Origin: Alphaproteobacteria bacterium
GTDB lineage: Bacteria > Pseudomonadota > Alphaproteobacteria > Micropepsales > Micropepsaceae
Assembly: GCA_019241645.1 (NCBI GenBank)
Contig: JAFAWQ010000026.1
Span: 62,001-126,000, forward strand
Direction: 5' to 3'
DNA length: 64,000 nucleotides
Every line of letters begins with the position of its first letter. Position 1 is the first letter of the stretch. The notes beneath the pieces are model-generated. The model saw only the letters and a list, made by a program, of their open reading frames with translations, was not told the DNA's origin and searched no databases. Positions 43,324-52,425 of this stretch are shown here, piece by piece. The position numbers and the translations under genes were made by a program.

Positions 43324-46275
43324 ATGAAGAAAACGTCTGCACTCTCGCGTTTGGTAGCCATTGGTGTGATTTGGTGTGCCGCAACGGTGCCTTCCATCGC
43401 CCAAAACAGCCCGCAATCCGGAGGCAGCGACGATCCCGTCGTCAATCAGGTACTCCGGGCGCTGCAGCAACGAAGCGGAGCAGAGCAAACTGTTTCGCCG
43501 ATGGTCCAGCCGGACGTCCGTCTGCAATCACCACCGGCATATCCCCTGACCAGTGGCGTTGAACCGCCTGTCCGGCACTCCACCGATCATGTTGGACCTT
43601 CGGCGGTGTCTTCGCTCGAACGTTTGATGAGCCGACGGGCGGGACAGCGTCTCCGGCAATTTGGCTATGACGTATTTGGAAGCAGCGGCCCGGTGCTCGC
43701 GCGCCAAAGCGGCGCCCTCCAGGACAACTATGTTCTCGGAACCGGCGACGAGATCGTCGTCACGCTTCGCGGGCAGCAGAATTCCGCATACCGCACCCGG
43801 GTCGACAGGGACGGTCGCGTCGTCCTCCCGGGCTTGGTACCCCTCGCGGCTGGCGGCCGGCGCTTCGGCGATTTCCGTGACGACTTCCAGGCAGCGGTGA
43901 AGCGAGCGTTTGCCGGCACTATTGGACTTGTCTCGGTTGGGGCCGTGCGCCAAATCTCTGTCAACGTTGTGGGCGAGGTCGTCACACCCGGGGTCTACAG
44001 CCTTACCGGCCTTTCCACAGCGATGGACGCGCTGAACCTCGCGGGCGGAATCAACAAGAGCGGATCGTTGCGAAACGTTCAGCTTGTGCGCGGCAGAAGG
44101 ACCGTCCGGCTCGATCTTTACGCCCTGCTCGCGGGCGTTCCGTCGGCTACGGACACAACACTTACCGACGGCGACCGCATTGTAGTGCCACTGCAGTCCG
44201 GTGCGGCAGGTGTAGCCGGGCAAGTTAAGCGTTCGGCGATCTACGAGTTGCCACCGCACCGGAGTTCCATGACGGCATCCGCCCTGCTGGCCTTGGCCGG
44301 TGGCCCCGAAGTGCGCGGCGCCTATCGGCTGTCCATTCTTCGTACCCGGGCCGATGGCCGCCGGGAAATGGTTCGTGTCGGCAAAGGTTCCAACGCAGCC
44401 GTCGGCGACGGCGAAATTCTCTTTGTGCACTCAGTGGCGGACATATCCGTCGGCAAGGTGGATCTCATCGGCGCTGGCGCGCTGGACGGCTACTACGCGC
44501 TTGGCGAAACGAGGTCGCTGCGCGGCTTGCTGAAGTCAGCGGACATGTTTTCGCCCGCTGCGGGCAAACCGTTGCCCTATCTGTTGCTGGGGGCCGTAAT
44601 TCGGCTCAACTCAGTCACCCTGCAGCGCGTGGTTGAGCCGTTCTCGCCCGCAGACGTTATCGGCGGCCGCACGGACGTACCGCTGCAATCCAACGACGTG
44701 GTGTACATTCTGAATGTCGCGGAGATGCGGTACATTGCCGACCGGGCATCCCGCGCCGCGCAGCAGGGCTCGGACCGCATCATAGATGAACGCACGGGGC
44801 GCATTCTGTCCGGCGGAGAAGATGCGGCCGCTGAAATTGGACGGTTGCAGACGTCGCCGCTTCGCAATCCGGCGTCTGGCCCCAGTCGTCCAATCGCGGG
44901 CATCGCTTCAGCCGGGGTCTTGGTGCCGCCGGACCCAATCGTCGGCGCGGTTGCTTCTCAGTCTTCATCCAACTCGCTCGGCCAATCAGGTTCGATTGGC
45001 TTACAGGATCGGGCAGCAATCCTTGCTGAGCAATCGCGCGGCCTTTCCGTCACTGAGACAACGCCTGCAAATCCAGATACGTCGGACACCGAAAGGTCGC
45101 AATCAGAGAACGTACTGTTGAATCCGGGTGTCGTGCCCCGGGGACAAAATGAGGACGGCGATGCCGTCAGAATTCCAGACTTGAATGCAATGCCGCAGGC
45201 CATCTTTGTCGGGCTGGATGCGGACGCACGCCAATTGTTGGTGAGCACGCTGGGGAACTACTACGTGACCGTGGCCGGCGAAGTGAACCGTTCCGGAAAT
45301 TTCCTGATGATGCCGGGCACCACGCTTGACAGGGTCGTCGAAGCCGCAGGCGGGCTTACGCCAAAGGTGGATTTGCATGCGTTCGAAATCACCTCGGCCA
45401 GAATCGACAATGTCTCCGGTGTGTCCCAGACAGTGCGACGGACCTACAGCCTGGCCGCAGGTGAATTTTCGCGGCTGACGTTACAACCGTTTGATCGTGT
45501 CCGGTTCAATGCCGTGTATTCGGACCGGGACTCGGGAGAAATATCGCTGTTCGGCCAGGTCAAGTATCCCGGCGCCTACGAAATTCTACGCGGGGAGCAT
45601 CTATCGTCGTTGCTGAAGCGCGCCGGCGGATTCACGGACGCGGCCTATCCCGCGGGTGCCATATTCCTGCGCCGCTCGGTTGCCGAGCAGGAACGCGGCG
45701 TGTTGCAGCGAGAGGCCGACTCTCTGGAGCGGCAGCTTGCGGTGCTGGTCGGCTCCCATGCAACCCGGGAAAAGATTTCCGACAGCGAGATCAATTACGT
45801 CAATCAACTTGTCCAGCGCCTGCGCCAGACCGGCATGCAGGGCGGCCGCATCGCCGTGCAGATCGATCCTCGTGAAGTCGCAGCCCATCCGGAACTCGAT
45901 CTTGTGCTCGAGCCAGGCGACCAAATCTTCGTGCCGCGGAAACCAAGCTCCGTGGTGGTGGCGGGCGAGGTGATGTCCTCGGGCGGCATTCAGTACCGGG
46001 CCGGCCGGTCCGTAGCGGATTATGTGGCGCTGGCCGGCGGCACCACCGAGATCGCCGACGACGACCATATTTTTGTCATTCGCCCAGACGGGTCCGCCGT
46101 GCAGGTGAATAGGGGATGGTGGACCGCAAACTCCGTTTCGCTGGCACCCGGTTCGGTGATTGTCGTGCCGCGGACGCTGAACTACTTTACTTGGGACGCA
46201 CTGCTCCAGAGCGTGACGCAAGTCACCAGCCAACTCGCAATCACGGCCGCATCCATCGCCGTGATCTTCAGATGA
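43324..46275 (+). CDS. Multi-SLBB polysaccharide export outer-membrane protein
   Basis: A 983-residue exported protein with a signal peptide ending near SIAQN (residue 24). After a Pro/Ser-rich region a Poly_export domain starts near 130 (NYVLGTGDEIVVTLRGQQNS). At least five or six SLBB repeats follow; the clearest are VNVVGEVVTPGVYSL, VTVAGEVNRSGNFLM, ISLFGQVKYPGAYEI and VVVAGEVMSSGGIQY, each followed by an AGG(I/L/F/T) turn. A single helix at the very C-terminus (TSQLAITAASIAVIF) would form the outer-membrane pore. It is far longer than Wza (about 380), like FjoI/multi-SLBB exporters. No lipobox is evident, unlike Wza. Confidence 0.9.
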   Translation: MKKTSALSRLVAIGVIWCAATVPSIAQNSPQSGGSDDPVVNQVLRALQQRSGAEQTVSPMVQPDVRLQSPPAYPLTSGVEPPVRHSTDHVGPSAVSSLERLMSRRAGQRLRQFGYDVFGSSGPVLARQSGALQDNYVLGTGDEIVVTLRGQQNSAYRTRVDRDGRVVLPGLVPLAAGGRRFGDFRDDFQAAVKRAFAGTIGLVSVGAVRQISVNVVGEVVTPGVYSLTGLSTAMDALNLAGGINKSGSLRNVQLVRGRRTVRLDLYALLAGVPSATDTTLTDGDRIVVPLQSGAAGVAGQVKRSAIYELPPHRSSMTASALLALAGGPEVRGAYRLSILRTRADGRREMVRVGKGSNAAVGDGEILFVHSVADISVGKVDLIGAGALDGYYALGETRSLRGLLKSADMFSPAAGKPLPYLLLGAVIRLNSVTLQRVVEPFSPADVIGGRTDVPLQSNDVVYILNVAEMRYIADRASRAAQQGSDRIIDERTGRILSGGEDAAAEIGRLQTSPLRNPASGPSRPIAGIASAGVLVPPDPIVGAVASQSSSNSLGQSGSIGLQDRAAILAEQSRGLSVTETTPANPDTSDTERSQSENVLLNPGVVPRGQNEDGDAVRIPDLNAMPQAIFVGLDADARQLLVSTLGNYYVTVAGEVNRSGNFLMMPGTTLDRVVEAAGGLTPKVDLHAFEITSARIDNVSGVSQTVRRTYSLAAGEFSRLTLQPFDRVRFNAVYSDRDSGEISLFGQVKYPGAYEILRGEHLSSLLKRAGGFTDAAYPAGAIFLRRSVAEQERGVLQREADSLERQLAVLVGSHATREKISDSEINYVNQLVQRLRQTGMQGGRIAVQIDPREVAAHPELDLVLEPGDQIFVPRKPSSVVVAGEVMSSGGIQYRAGRSVADYVALAGGTTEIADDDHIFVIRPDGSAVQVNRGWWTANSVSLAPGSVIVVPRTLNYFTWDALLQSVTQVTSQLAITAASIAVIFR

Positions 46276-46284
46276 GCGATTGAG

Positions 46285-47784
46285 ATGGCGCGTATCCTCA
46301 TCGGCAGTATCTACTTTCTTCGTCTTGATCCCGCGCGCTGGCGGGAACATCAGCCGTTTCCGCCGCTGGGGACGCTTTACGCCGCTGCAGTGCTGCGACG
46401 CAGCGGGCATGAGGTTCACCTCTTCGATGCCATGATCGCGAAGTCGGTTTCAGACTGGGATACAGCGCTGAAACGCACACGGCCGGATGTTGCCGTTCTC
46501 TTCGACGATAACTTCAACTACCTCTCGAAGATGTGCCTCTCCGCGATGCGCAACGCGGCCTTCGCGATGATCGCAGCCGCAAAAGCCTCAGCCGCACGGG
46601 TGGCGGTCTGCAGCGCAGATGCTTCCGATCATCCCGCTACCTATCTCGATGCCGGCGCGGATGCCGTGGCGGTCGGCGAAGGCGAAATGACAATTGAAGA
46701 ATTGGTGTGTTGCCCGGATTGGAAGGACGCAGGGCCCTCGGCGATCAAGGGAATAGTGTATCGAGACGCGATTGGAGAAATATCGCGCACGCCTCCGCGC
46801 GAGTTGCAGCGCGATCTGGATTCGCTTCCCTTGCCGGCATGGGATCTCGTCGATATTTCCGCGTATCGCAATACCTGGATGAGACACCACGGATTTTTCG
46901 CCTTGAATCTTGTGACGTCTCGCGGCTGTCCCTACCGTTGTAATTGGTGCGCCAAACCGATCTGGGGCCGCGGATACGCGGCGAGAAGTCCAGCCTCGGT
47001 AGTCGCCGAGCTTTCGCAGCTGATGAAAATGGCGGCGCCGGACTATATCTGGTTCATGGACGACATCATGGGGCTTAGGCCTGGATGGTGGCGAACATTC
47101 GCCGATGCGCTGGCGCGGGCAGGCCTCCATATTCCCTTTAAATGCCTTAGCCGCGCCGATCTCCTTCTGCGCGACGGAACGATCGGTGAGATCAAACGGG
47201 CCGGCTGCGACATCGTTTGGATGGGGGCGGAATCTGGAAGTCAGGCGGTACTCGATGCCATGGACAAGGAGCAGACCGTTCGCGAGATCGTGGAAGCGAC
47301 CGGGCAACTCAAGCGGGCCGGAATTCGGGTCGGGCACTTTATCCAGTTCGGCTATCCAGGCGAGGGAATGAAGGATATTGGCCGTACCCTTTCGATGCTG
47401 CGCTCGGCAAAACCAGATGAGATTGGTATTTCCGTGTCTTATCCGCTGGCGGGTACTGCCTTTCATGCGCGTGTTGAGCGGGAATTGCGCAACGAGCGCC
47501 ATTGGGCAGTGTCATCCGACATGGCAATGCTTTATCGCGGTCCCTTCACCACGGCGTTCTACCGCCAGCTGCACACCTATGTGCATCGCGATTTCCGCAT
47601 GCGTCGCGCGGTGCAAAAGGTGAAAGGTGCCTTCAACAACCGCAAACTTAGAAATGTACCGGTGCTGCGGGCAGCGCTCTTTGTCCTTGTCTGGACGGCG
47701 GGCTTTCCAGTTTCCTGGCTGAAGCTGCAGTTGTTGCGCCTGATGCCGCACTCCGCGTTGCCGAACGTCCGTGAGGCGGCATGA
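46285..47784 (+). CDS. B12-type radical SAM protein (2 of 4)
   Basis: A 499-residue protein. The N-terminal cobalamin-binding-like domain (FPPLGTLYAAAVLRRSGHEVHLFDA, GADAVAVGEGEMTIEEL) precedes the radical SAM core with GCPYRCNWCAKP near 213-224. WMGAESGSQAVLDAMDK and GHFIQFGYPGEG are core strands. The C-terminus after 380 is specific and ends with a hydrophobic stretch (ALFVLVWTAGFPVSWLKLQLLRL) that may touch the membrane. It is clearly paralogous to the next gene (shared WMRHHG/WQRHHG, GCPY.CNWC, AESGSQ..LDAM). Reaction unknown. Confidence 0.87.
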   Translation: MARILIGSIYFLRLDPARWREHQPFPPLGTLYAAAVLRRSGHEVHLFDAMIAKSVSDWDTALKRTRPDVAVLFDDNFNYLSKMCLSAMRNAAFAMIAAAKASAARVAVCSADASDHPATYLDAGADAVAVGEGEMTIEELVCCPDWKDAGPSAIKGIVYRDAIGEISRTPPRELQRDLDSLPLPAWDLVDISAYRNTWMRHHGFFALNLVTSRGCPYRCNWCAKPIWGRGYAARSPASVVAELSQLMKMAAPDYIWFMDDIMGLRPGWWRTFADALARAGLHIPFKCLSRADLLLRDGTIGEIKRAGCDIVWMGAESGSQAVLDAMDKEQTVREIVEATGQLKRAGIRVGHFIQFGYPGEGMKDIGRTLSMLRSAKPDEIGISVSYPLAGTAFHARVERELRNERHWAVSSDMAMLYRGPFTTAFYRQLHTYVHRDFRMRRAVQKVKGAFNNRKLRNVPVLRAALFVLVWTAGFPVSWLKLQLLRLMPHSALPNVREAA

Positions 47785-49181
47785 GCGATATTCTCCTGAC
47801 GCACGCGTATTTTATCGGCGAGGACGAAGCCGAGCGGAAGGTTATGAAACCGTACCCGCCGCTTGGGCTGCTCTACATTTCTTCGCACCTGAAGCGCTGC
47901 GGCTTTTCCGTCGAGGTTCTTGACACAACTTTCCAGTATCCGTCATCGACCTGTGAAGCGATTGCCCGGTCCAACGCGCGTATTATAGGCCTGTATGTCA
48001 ATCTCATTACGCGTAGATATGCGCTGAAGCTGATCGCAGCCTGCAAGGCACACGGCAGGATCGTCATCCTGGGGGGACCCGAGCCGGTCAACTACGCCGA
48101 AGAATACCTGGACCACGGTGCCGATATCATCGTATCCGGCGAAGGCGAATTAACGCTCGCCGAACTTATTCCGCATCTCCAACGCCATGGTCTGTCACGC
48201 CTCGATGAAATCAATGGAATTGCCTTCCGCAGTAAGAATGGCGAAGTCAGTAGAACCGCGCCACGGGCACAGATCCGCGACCTGGATGCACAGCCGTTCC
48301 CGGACCGCGGTGCCATCGATCTGGAAAGCTATCTCACAACTTGGCAGCGGCATCACGGGGTGCGCTCCGTGTCGCTTATCACCGCGCGCGGCTGCCCGTA
48401 TGCCTGCAATTGGTGCAGCCATTCCGTGTACGGCCGGAGCCATCGCCGCCGCTCACCTGCAAACGTGGTGGACGAGATCGAAGCCATTCGCGGTGCCTAT
48501 GCGCCGGACCAGCTTTGGTTTGCCGATGATGTTTTCACGATCAACCACCGGTGGCTGACGGAATTTGCCGGCGAAATGAAGCGCCGCGGCTTGCGATACC
48601 CGTTCGAAACGATCACGCGCGAAGATCGTCTCAATGAAGACGTCGCTGAGATACTTGCCGAGCTTGGCTGCTATCGCATCTGGATTGGCGCGGAAAGCGG
48701 ATCGCAACGCATTCTCGATGCCATGACGCGGCGCACGAACGCCGCGCGCACGCGGGAAATGATCGGGCTGGTGCAGCGCAAGGGCATCCGCGCCGGAACG
48801 TTCATTATGCTCGGTTACGATGGAGAGACGTGGAGCGACATCGACGAGACCGCGCGTCACCTGCGTAACTCCGTGCCCGATGATATGCTGACGACCCTCA
48901 GCTATCCGATCAAGGGGACGCCGTATTACGACCGCGTGGCCAGCCGTATTTCAAGCCGTGAGCCCTGGGCGGAAAGTACCGATCGCACGCTCGTTATTTC
49001 GGGGCGCAATTCGCGGCGCTTCTACCGGCATGCGCAGCGATGGCTGGCGGCGGAAACAAGCCTCGCCGGCATGACCGCGCGCCGCGAACGCGATGTTGTG
49101 CGTTACGCCAAGACAAAAGCGGCCTCAGCCCTGAACCGGCTTGGAATGTACGCCACCCGCCACGAGGTGGACCGTGGTTGA
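47781..49181 (+). CDS. B12-type radical SAM protein (3 of 4)
   Basis: A 466-residue protein, four-base overlap with the previous gene. Cobalamin-type domain: PYPPLGLLYISSHLKRCGFSVEVLDT, VILGGPEPVNYAEEYLDHGADIIVSGEGELT. Radical SAM cluster: GCPYACNWCSHSVYG near 204-218, then WIGAESGSQRILDAMTRRT and AGTFIMLGYDGETW. It ends with a basic tail and has no membrane segment. With its paralogue upstream it may act on related intermediates in sequence. Nothing in the sequence fixes the substrate. Confidence 0.87.
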   Translation: MSDILLTHAYFIGEDEAERKVMKPYPPLGLLYISSHLKRCGFSVEVLDTTFQYPSSTCEAIARSNARIIGLYVNLITRRYALKLIAACKAHGRIVILGGPEPVNYAEEYLDHGADIIVSGEGELTLAELIPHLQRHGLSRLDEINGIAFRSKNGEVSRTAPRAQIRDLDAQPFPDRGAIDLESYLTTWQRHHGVRSVSLITARGCPYACNWCSHSVYGRSHRRRSPANVVDEIEAIRGAYAPDQLWFADDVFTINHRWLTEFAGEMKRRGLRYPFETITREDRLNEDVAEILAELGCYRIWIGAESGSQRILDAMTRRTNAARTREMIGLVQRKGIRAGTFIMLGYDGETWSDIDETARHLRNSVPDDMLTTLSYPIKGTPYYDRVASRISSREPWAESTDRTLVISGRNSRRFYRHAQRWLAAETSLAGMTARRERDVVRYAKTKAASALNRLGMYATRHEVDRG

Positions 49182-49992
49182 TCTGTCTCTCGCCGGCGTG
49201 CCGGCAAACGCCTTCGACCCTGGGGCAACCCAATATGACGCCACGTTTTCCCACCGCTCGGTCGGGAGGCTGCTGCGGGAGGAGGTCTGGCAGACCATCG
49301 CACCGTTTGTAAGTCCCGGTATGCGCGTTCTCGATCTTGGCTGCGGAACCGGAGAGGATGCGCTGTGGCTTGCAGAGCGGGGCTGCATCGTCAGCGCCCG
49401 CGATGGCTCCTGTGCCATGCTTGAACAGGTTCGCGCCAAGGCGGAGCGAGCGGGCGCAATCGCGGCGATCGAGACGGAAATCATTGATTTGAATGCGCCG
49501 GGCTGCAATGGCGGCCCATACGACCTCGTGCTTGCCAATTTCGGAGCACTCAATTGCGTTGCAAATTTGCAAACGATTGCGCAATCGCTCGCTCCGGCGG
49601 TGCGCGCGGACGGCGTCGTGATCCTGGTGACGATGGGCAGGTTCTGCGTCTGGGAAACACTGTGGTATGGCTTGCGCCTCGACCGTCGATCGTTTCGACG
49701 GTGGAACGGGCGTGCAACTGCTACTATCGCCAATCGAGCGCTTCCCATCCGTTATTGGAGCGCGCGAGAGATTGAACGGGCGTTTCGGGGAGCCTTTTGC
49801 ATTCAATCCGTGCGCGGCATTGGCGTGTTTCTGCCGCCCTCCTATATGTTTTCGTTTGTCGAGCGGCACCCGCGGTTGCTGCAAACCCTCATCCGTCTGG
49901 AAAAGAAGTTCGCGAGGAGCCGAACATTGGCAGGCATGGCGGATCATCAGCTCACGATTCTCCGCCGGAACGCTGAGCCAGCGCCGCCATGA
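49174..49992 (+). CDS. Class I SAM-dependent methyltransferase (a)
   Basis: A 272-residue methyltransferase starting at a GTG 7 bases after GAGG; upstream codons of the open frame re-read the previous gene. Motif I is MRVLDLGCGTGEDALWLAERGC, followed by SARDGSCAMLEQVRAKAERAG and YDLVLANFGALNCV. The pattern is that of small-molecule methyltransferases of type 11. It sits between two radical SAM genes with overlaps on both sides, so it probably acts in the same pathway. Confidence 0.85.
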   Translation: MVDLSLAGVPANAFDPGATQYDATFSHRSVGRLLREEVWQTIAPFVSPGMRVLDLGCGTGEDALWLAERGCIVSARDGSCAMLEQVRAKAERAGAIAAIETEIIDLNAPGCNGGPYDLVLANFGALNCVANLQTIAQSLAPAVRADGVVILVTMGRFCVWETLWYGLRLDRRSFRRWNGRATATIANRALPIRYWSAREIERAFRGAFCIQSVRGIGVFLPPSYMFSFVERHPRLLQTLIRLEKKFARSRTLAGMADHQLTILRRNAEPAPP

Positions 49993-51461
49993 TCGTTCTC
50001 TACAACCCCGTCAGTTCGGCGTCCAAAAAGCCGGTACTTCCCATGTCCCTGCTGGCGATTGGGGCGACGCTTGAGGGTGTCGAGCAATATCGGATCGTCG
50101 ACGGAAATCTCGTCGAAGAGGGATTTGCGGCCTTGCGCGGGGCTATTCACGACAGCGGAGCAGACATCCTCTGCATGACAGTCATGCCTGGTCCCCAACT
50201 CTGCAACGCCGTGCCGATCTGCAAAGTATTGAAAGAGGAATATCCCGGACTGTTGATCGTTTGGGGTGGCTATTTCCCGACCCTGCACGCGCAGACCGTG
50301 ATGAAGGAATCCTATGTCGATTTTGTCTTTCGTGGCCATTGCGAATTGCAATTCGCGGACTTCATCCGCCGCATTCGCAGCGGTGATGACGTAACGCAAA
50401 TTGCGGGCCTGGCCTGGCGGGACGCTGACGGCGGCGCTCATCTGAATCCAAAGCCACCCGTCCCGGATATTAATGAGTTGCCGGATTTCCCCTACCACGC
50501 CGTCGACATGGAACGCTACGTGCGCTCTTCCTTCCTCGGCAGCCGCACCATTGCTCACCACTCAAGCTATGGCTGCCCGTTCAAATGCAATTTCTGCGCG
50601 GTGGTCAACAAGGTGAACGGCCGATATTCGGCGCAGACGGCCGAGCGCACGGCTTCCGTGGTTCGAAAGCTGGTGCAGGACTATCGCGCCACGGCTATTG
50701 AATTTTACGACAGCAATTTCTTCGTGCAGGAGAGCCGTATCGCGGAATTCAGCGAGCGCATCATGCCGCTTGAGATCGGCTGGTGGGGCTTCGGCCGGGC
50801 CGACACGATGCTGAAGTTCAGCGATGCAACATGGGCCGCCATGCGCAAGAGCGGCCTGAAGATGGCGTTCATGGGCGCGGAATCGGCCGACGGTGAAACA
50901 CTCCGGCGCATGAACAAGGGCGGAAAACAGGACCAAAACACGATTCTTGCCGTGGCCGAGAAGATGCGGCGATTCGGCGTGGTGCCGGAAATGTCGTTCA
51001 TCATCGGTAATCCGCCGGACCCGGAAGCCGATGCCGAAAACACCATTCGATTCATCCGGAGGCTCAAGCGCGTGAACCCGGATGTCGAGATCGTGTTCTA
51101 CATATACAGTCCTGTGCCGGTCGACGGAGCAATGCAAACAAACGCGCAAACAGCGGGTTTTGAATATCCGCAGGATATAGAGACCTGGACACATGCGCGG
51201 TGGGAGCAGTTTGCCCAGCATCTCTCTTCCGACCTTCCGTGGATGAACGATCGCATCCGGAAAAAGATCGGGAATTTTCAGAAAGTGCTGCACGCCGCCT
51301 ATCCCACGATCACGGATACGCGGCTAAGCAACGGGGGCCGTTTCGCTCTACGGAGCCTGGCCGCTTGGCGCTACGCGATGCAGTTCTACAATTTTCCTAT
51401 CGAGCTTCGGCTGATCAATCGTTTGTTTCCTTATCAGCGGCCGGAAATCCAAGGGTTCTGA
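49989..51461 (+). CDS. B12-type radical SAM protein (4 of 4)
   Basis: A 490-residue protein. Cobalamin-like domain: YNPVSSASKKPVLPMSLLAIGATL, WGGYFPTLHAQTVM, VFRGHCELQF. Radical SAM cluster: YGCPFKCNFCAVVNK near 193-207, then FMGAESADGETLRRM and MSFIIGNPPDPEAD. The layout matches the protein at 32970-34382. The His of a DxHxxG motif is absent. It overlaps the methyltransferase upstream by four bases and is followed by another one. Confidence 0.86.
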   Translation: MIVLYNPVSSASKKPVLPMSLLAIGATLEGVEQYRIVDGNLVEEGFAALRGAIHDSGADILCMTVMPGPQLCNAVPICKVLKEEYPGLLIVWGGYFPTLHAQTVMKESYVDFVFRGHCELQFADFIRRIRSGDDVTQIAGLAWRDADGGAHLNPKPPVPDINELPDFPYHAVDMERYVRSSFLGSRTIAHHSSYGCPFKCNFCAVVNKVNGRYSAQTAERTASVVRKLVQDYRATAIEFYDSNFFVQESRIAEFSERIMPLEIGWWGFGRADTMLKFSDATWAAMRKSGLKMAFMGAESADGETLRRMNKGGKQDQNTILAVAEKMRRFGVVPEMSFIIGNPPDPEADAENTIRFIRRLKRVNPDVEIVFYIYSPVPVDGAMQTNAQTAGFEYPQDIETWTHARWEQFAQHLSSDLPWMNDRIRKKIGNFQKVLHAAYPTITDTRLSNGGRFALRSLAAWRYAMQFYNFPIELRLINRLFPYQRPEIQGF

Positions 51462-51462
51462 T

Positions 51463-52425
51463 TTGTTGGCACGCCTGCCGCGGACCGCGCCGCCGCCGCC
51501 CCGGGTCTCGGCACCGGTGCGATGGCTGTGCACGCCGGCCATGGCGGTCAAACGCGCCATACTCCGTCGCCGCCTGGACCGGTCCGTTTTCGAGCATGTG
51601 CTCGGACGCCGTTTTGCGATCTGGCCCGGCGTGTTCAATCCTGTCGTGTTCCGGAGTGGCCGCTACATTGCCGAGTTCGTGGCGCAGACCCCGTTGCTCA
51701 GCAGTCCGAACGCCGGAGCGACCGCGCTCGACATGGGAACGGGTTGTGGAATTCTTGCGGTCTTCGCCGCTTTGCGCGGATTCCAGGTGACCGCTGTCGA
51801 CGCAATTCCAGAGGCCGTGTCGTGCGCACGCGCCAACGCGATCCTCAATCATGTCCAGGATCGTATTGAAGTGATCTCAGGCGATTTGTTCGAGCCGGTG
51901 GCCGGCCGCACGTTCGACCTGGTGGTGACGTCGCTGCCGAAGTTTCGCGGCCCGCCGCAGACGCCGTTCGAGCGGACCTGGCGCAGCCCCGACGTTATTG
52001 ATCGCTTTGCGGCCGGATTGCCAGCGGTGATGAAGCCCGGTGGTGTGGCGTTGGTCGTTCTGACAAGTCATGGCGACTACGACGGGATGTTATCGGGACT
52101 TGCGAAAGCGGGACTGGCCGTCGAGCGGCTGACCTGGCGCCACTTCGGCGTGGAGACCATGGCAATTTACGGCGCCCGTCTTCCGCAGGGTCAAAGTGCG
52201 CCAGTGCAAAACCGCTCGAGCAACGCGTCGCAGTCGAAATCAGGTGCAGCGCTCCTCACTGCCTCAAGCATGGCATTCAGCGGCATTTTCACATATTTGC
52301 ACGTACCTTCGCATGTCACGGCTTCGAAGCCGGGAAGCATAATCTCCTCGACCAGGCGTGAATCAATCAGCGCGGGCGATCCATCGTGGACGACCAGCAA
52401 AATATCCGATGGCGTGATGGCGTAG
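51463..52425 (+). CDS. Class I methyltransferase (b) with 3' end running into the antisense gene
   Basis: The frame encodes up to 320 residues. Motif I is ALDMGTGCGILAVFAALRGF, then VTAVDAIPEAVSCARANAILN and LVVTSLPKFRGPP at the position of NPPY, as in HemK/PrmA-type enzymes but with an altered motif IV. The start is uncertain: TTG at 51463 abuts the previous stop, and an ATG at 51541 lacks a ribosome binding site. The natural end is probably near residue 245 (GARLPQG); after that the frame reads 235 bases of the opposite-strand amidohydrolase, giving Ser-rich filler. Confidence 0.72.
   Translation: MLARLPRTAPPPPRVSAPVRWLCTPAMAVKRAILRRRLDRSVFEHVLGRRFAIWPGVFNPVVFRSGRYIAEFVAQTPLLSSPNAGATALDMGTGCGILAVFAALRGFQVTAVDAIPEAVSCARANAILNHVQDRIEVISGDLFEPVAGRTFDLVVTSLPKFRGPPQTPFERTWRSPDVIDRFAAGLPAVMKPGGVALVVLTSHGDYDGMLSGLAKAGLAVERLTWRHFGVETMAIYGARLPQGQSAPVQNRSSNASQSKSGAALLTASSMAFSGIFTYLHVPSHVTASKPGSIISSTRRESISAGDPSWTTSKISDGVMA

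Noticed and set aside
45601..46419. A 272-codon minus-strand frame opposite the end of the exporter and the start of a radical SAM gene
   Set aside because: It spans two genes on the other strand and shows no domain; typical antisense opening in GC-rich DNA.
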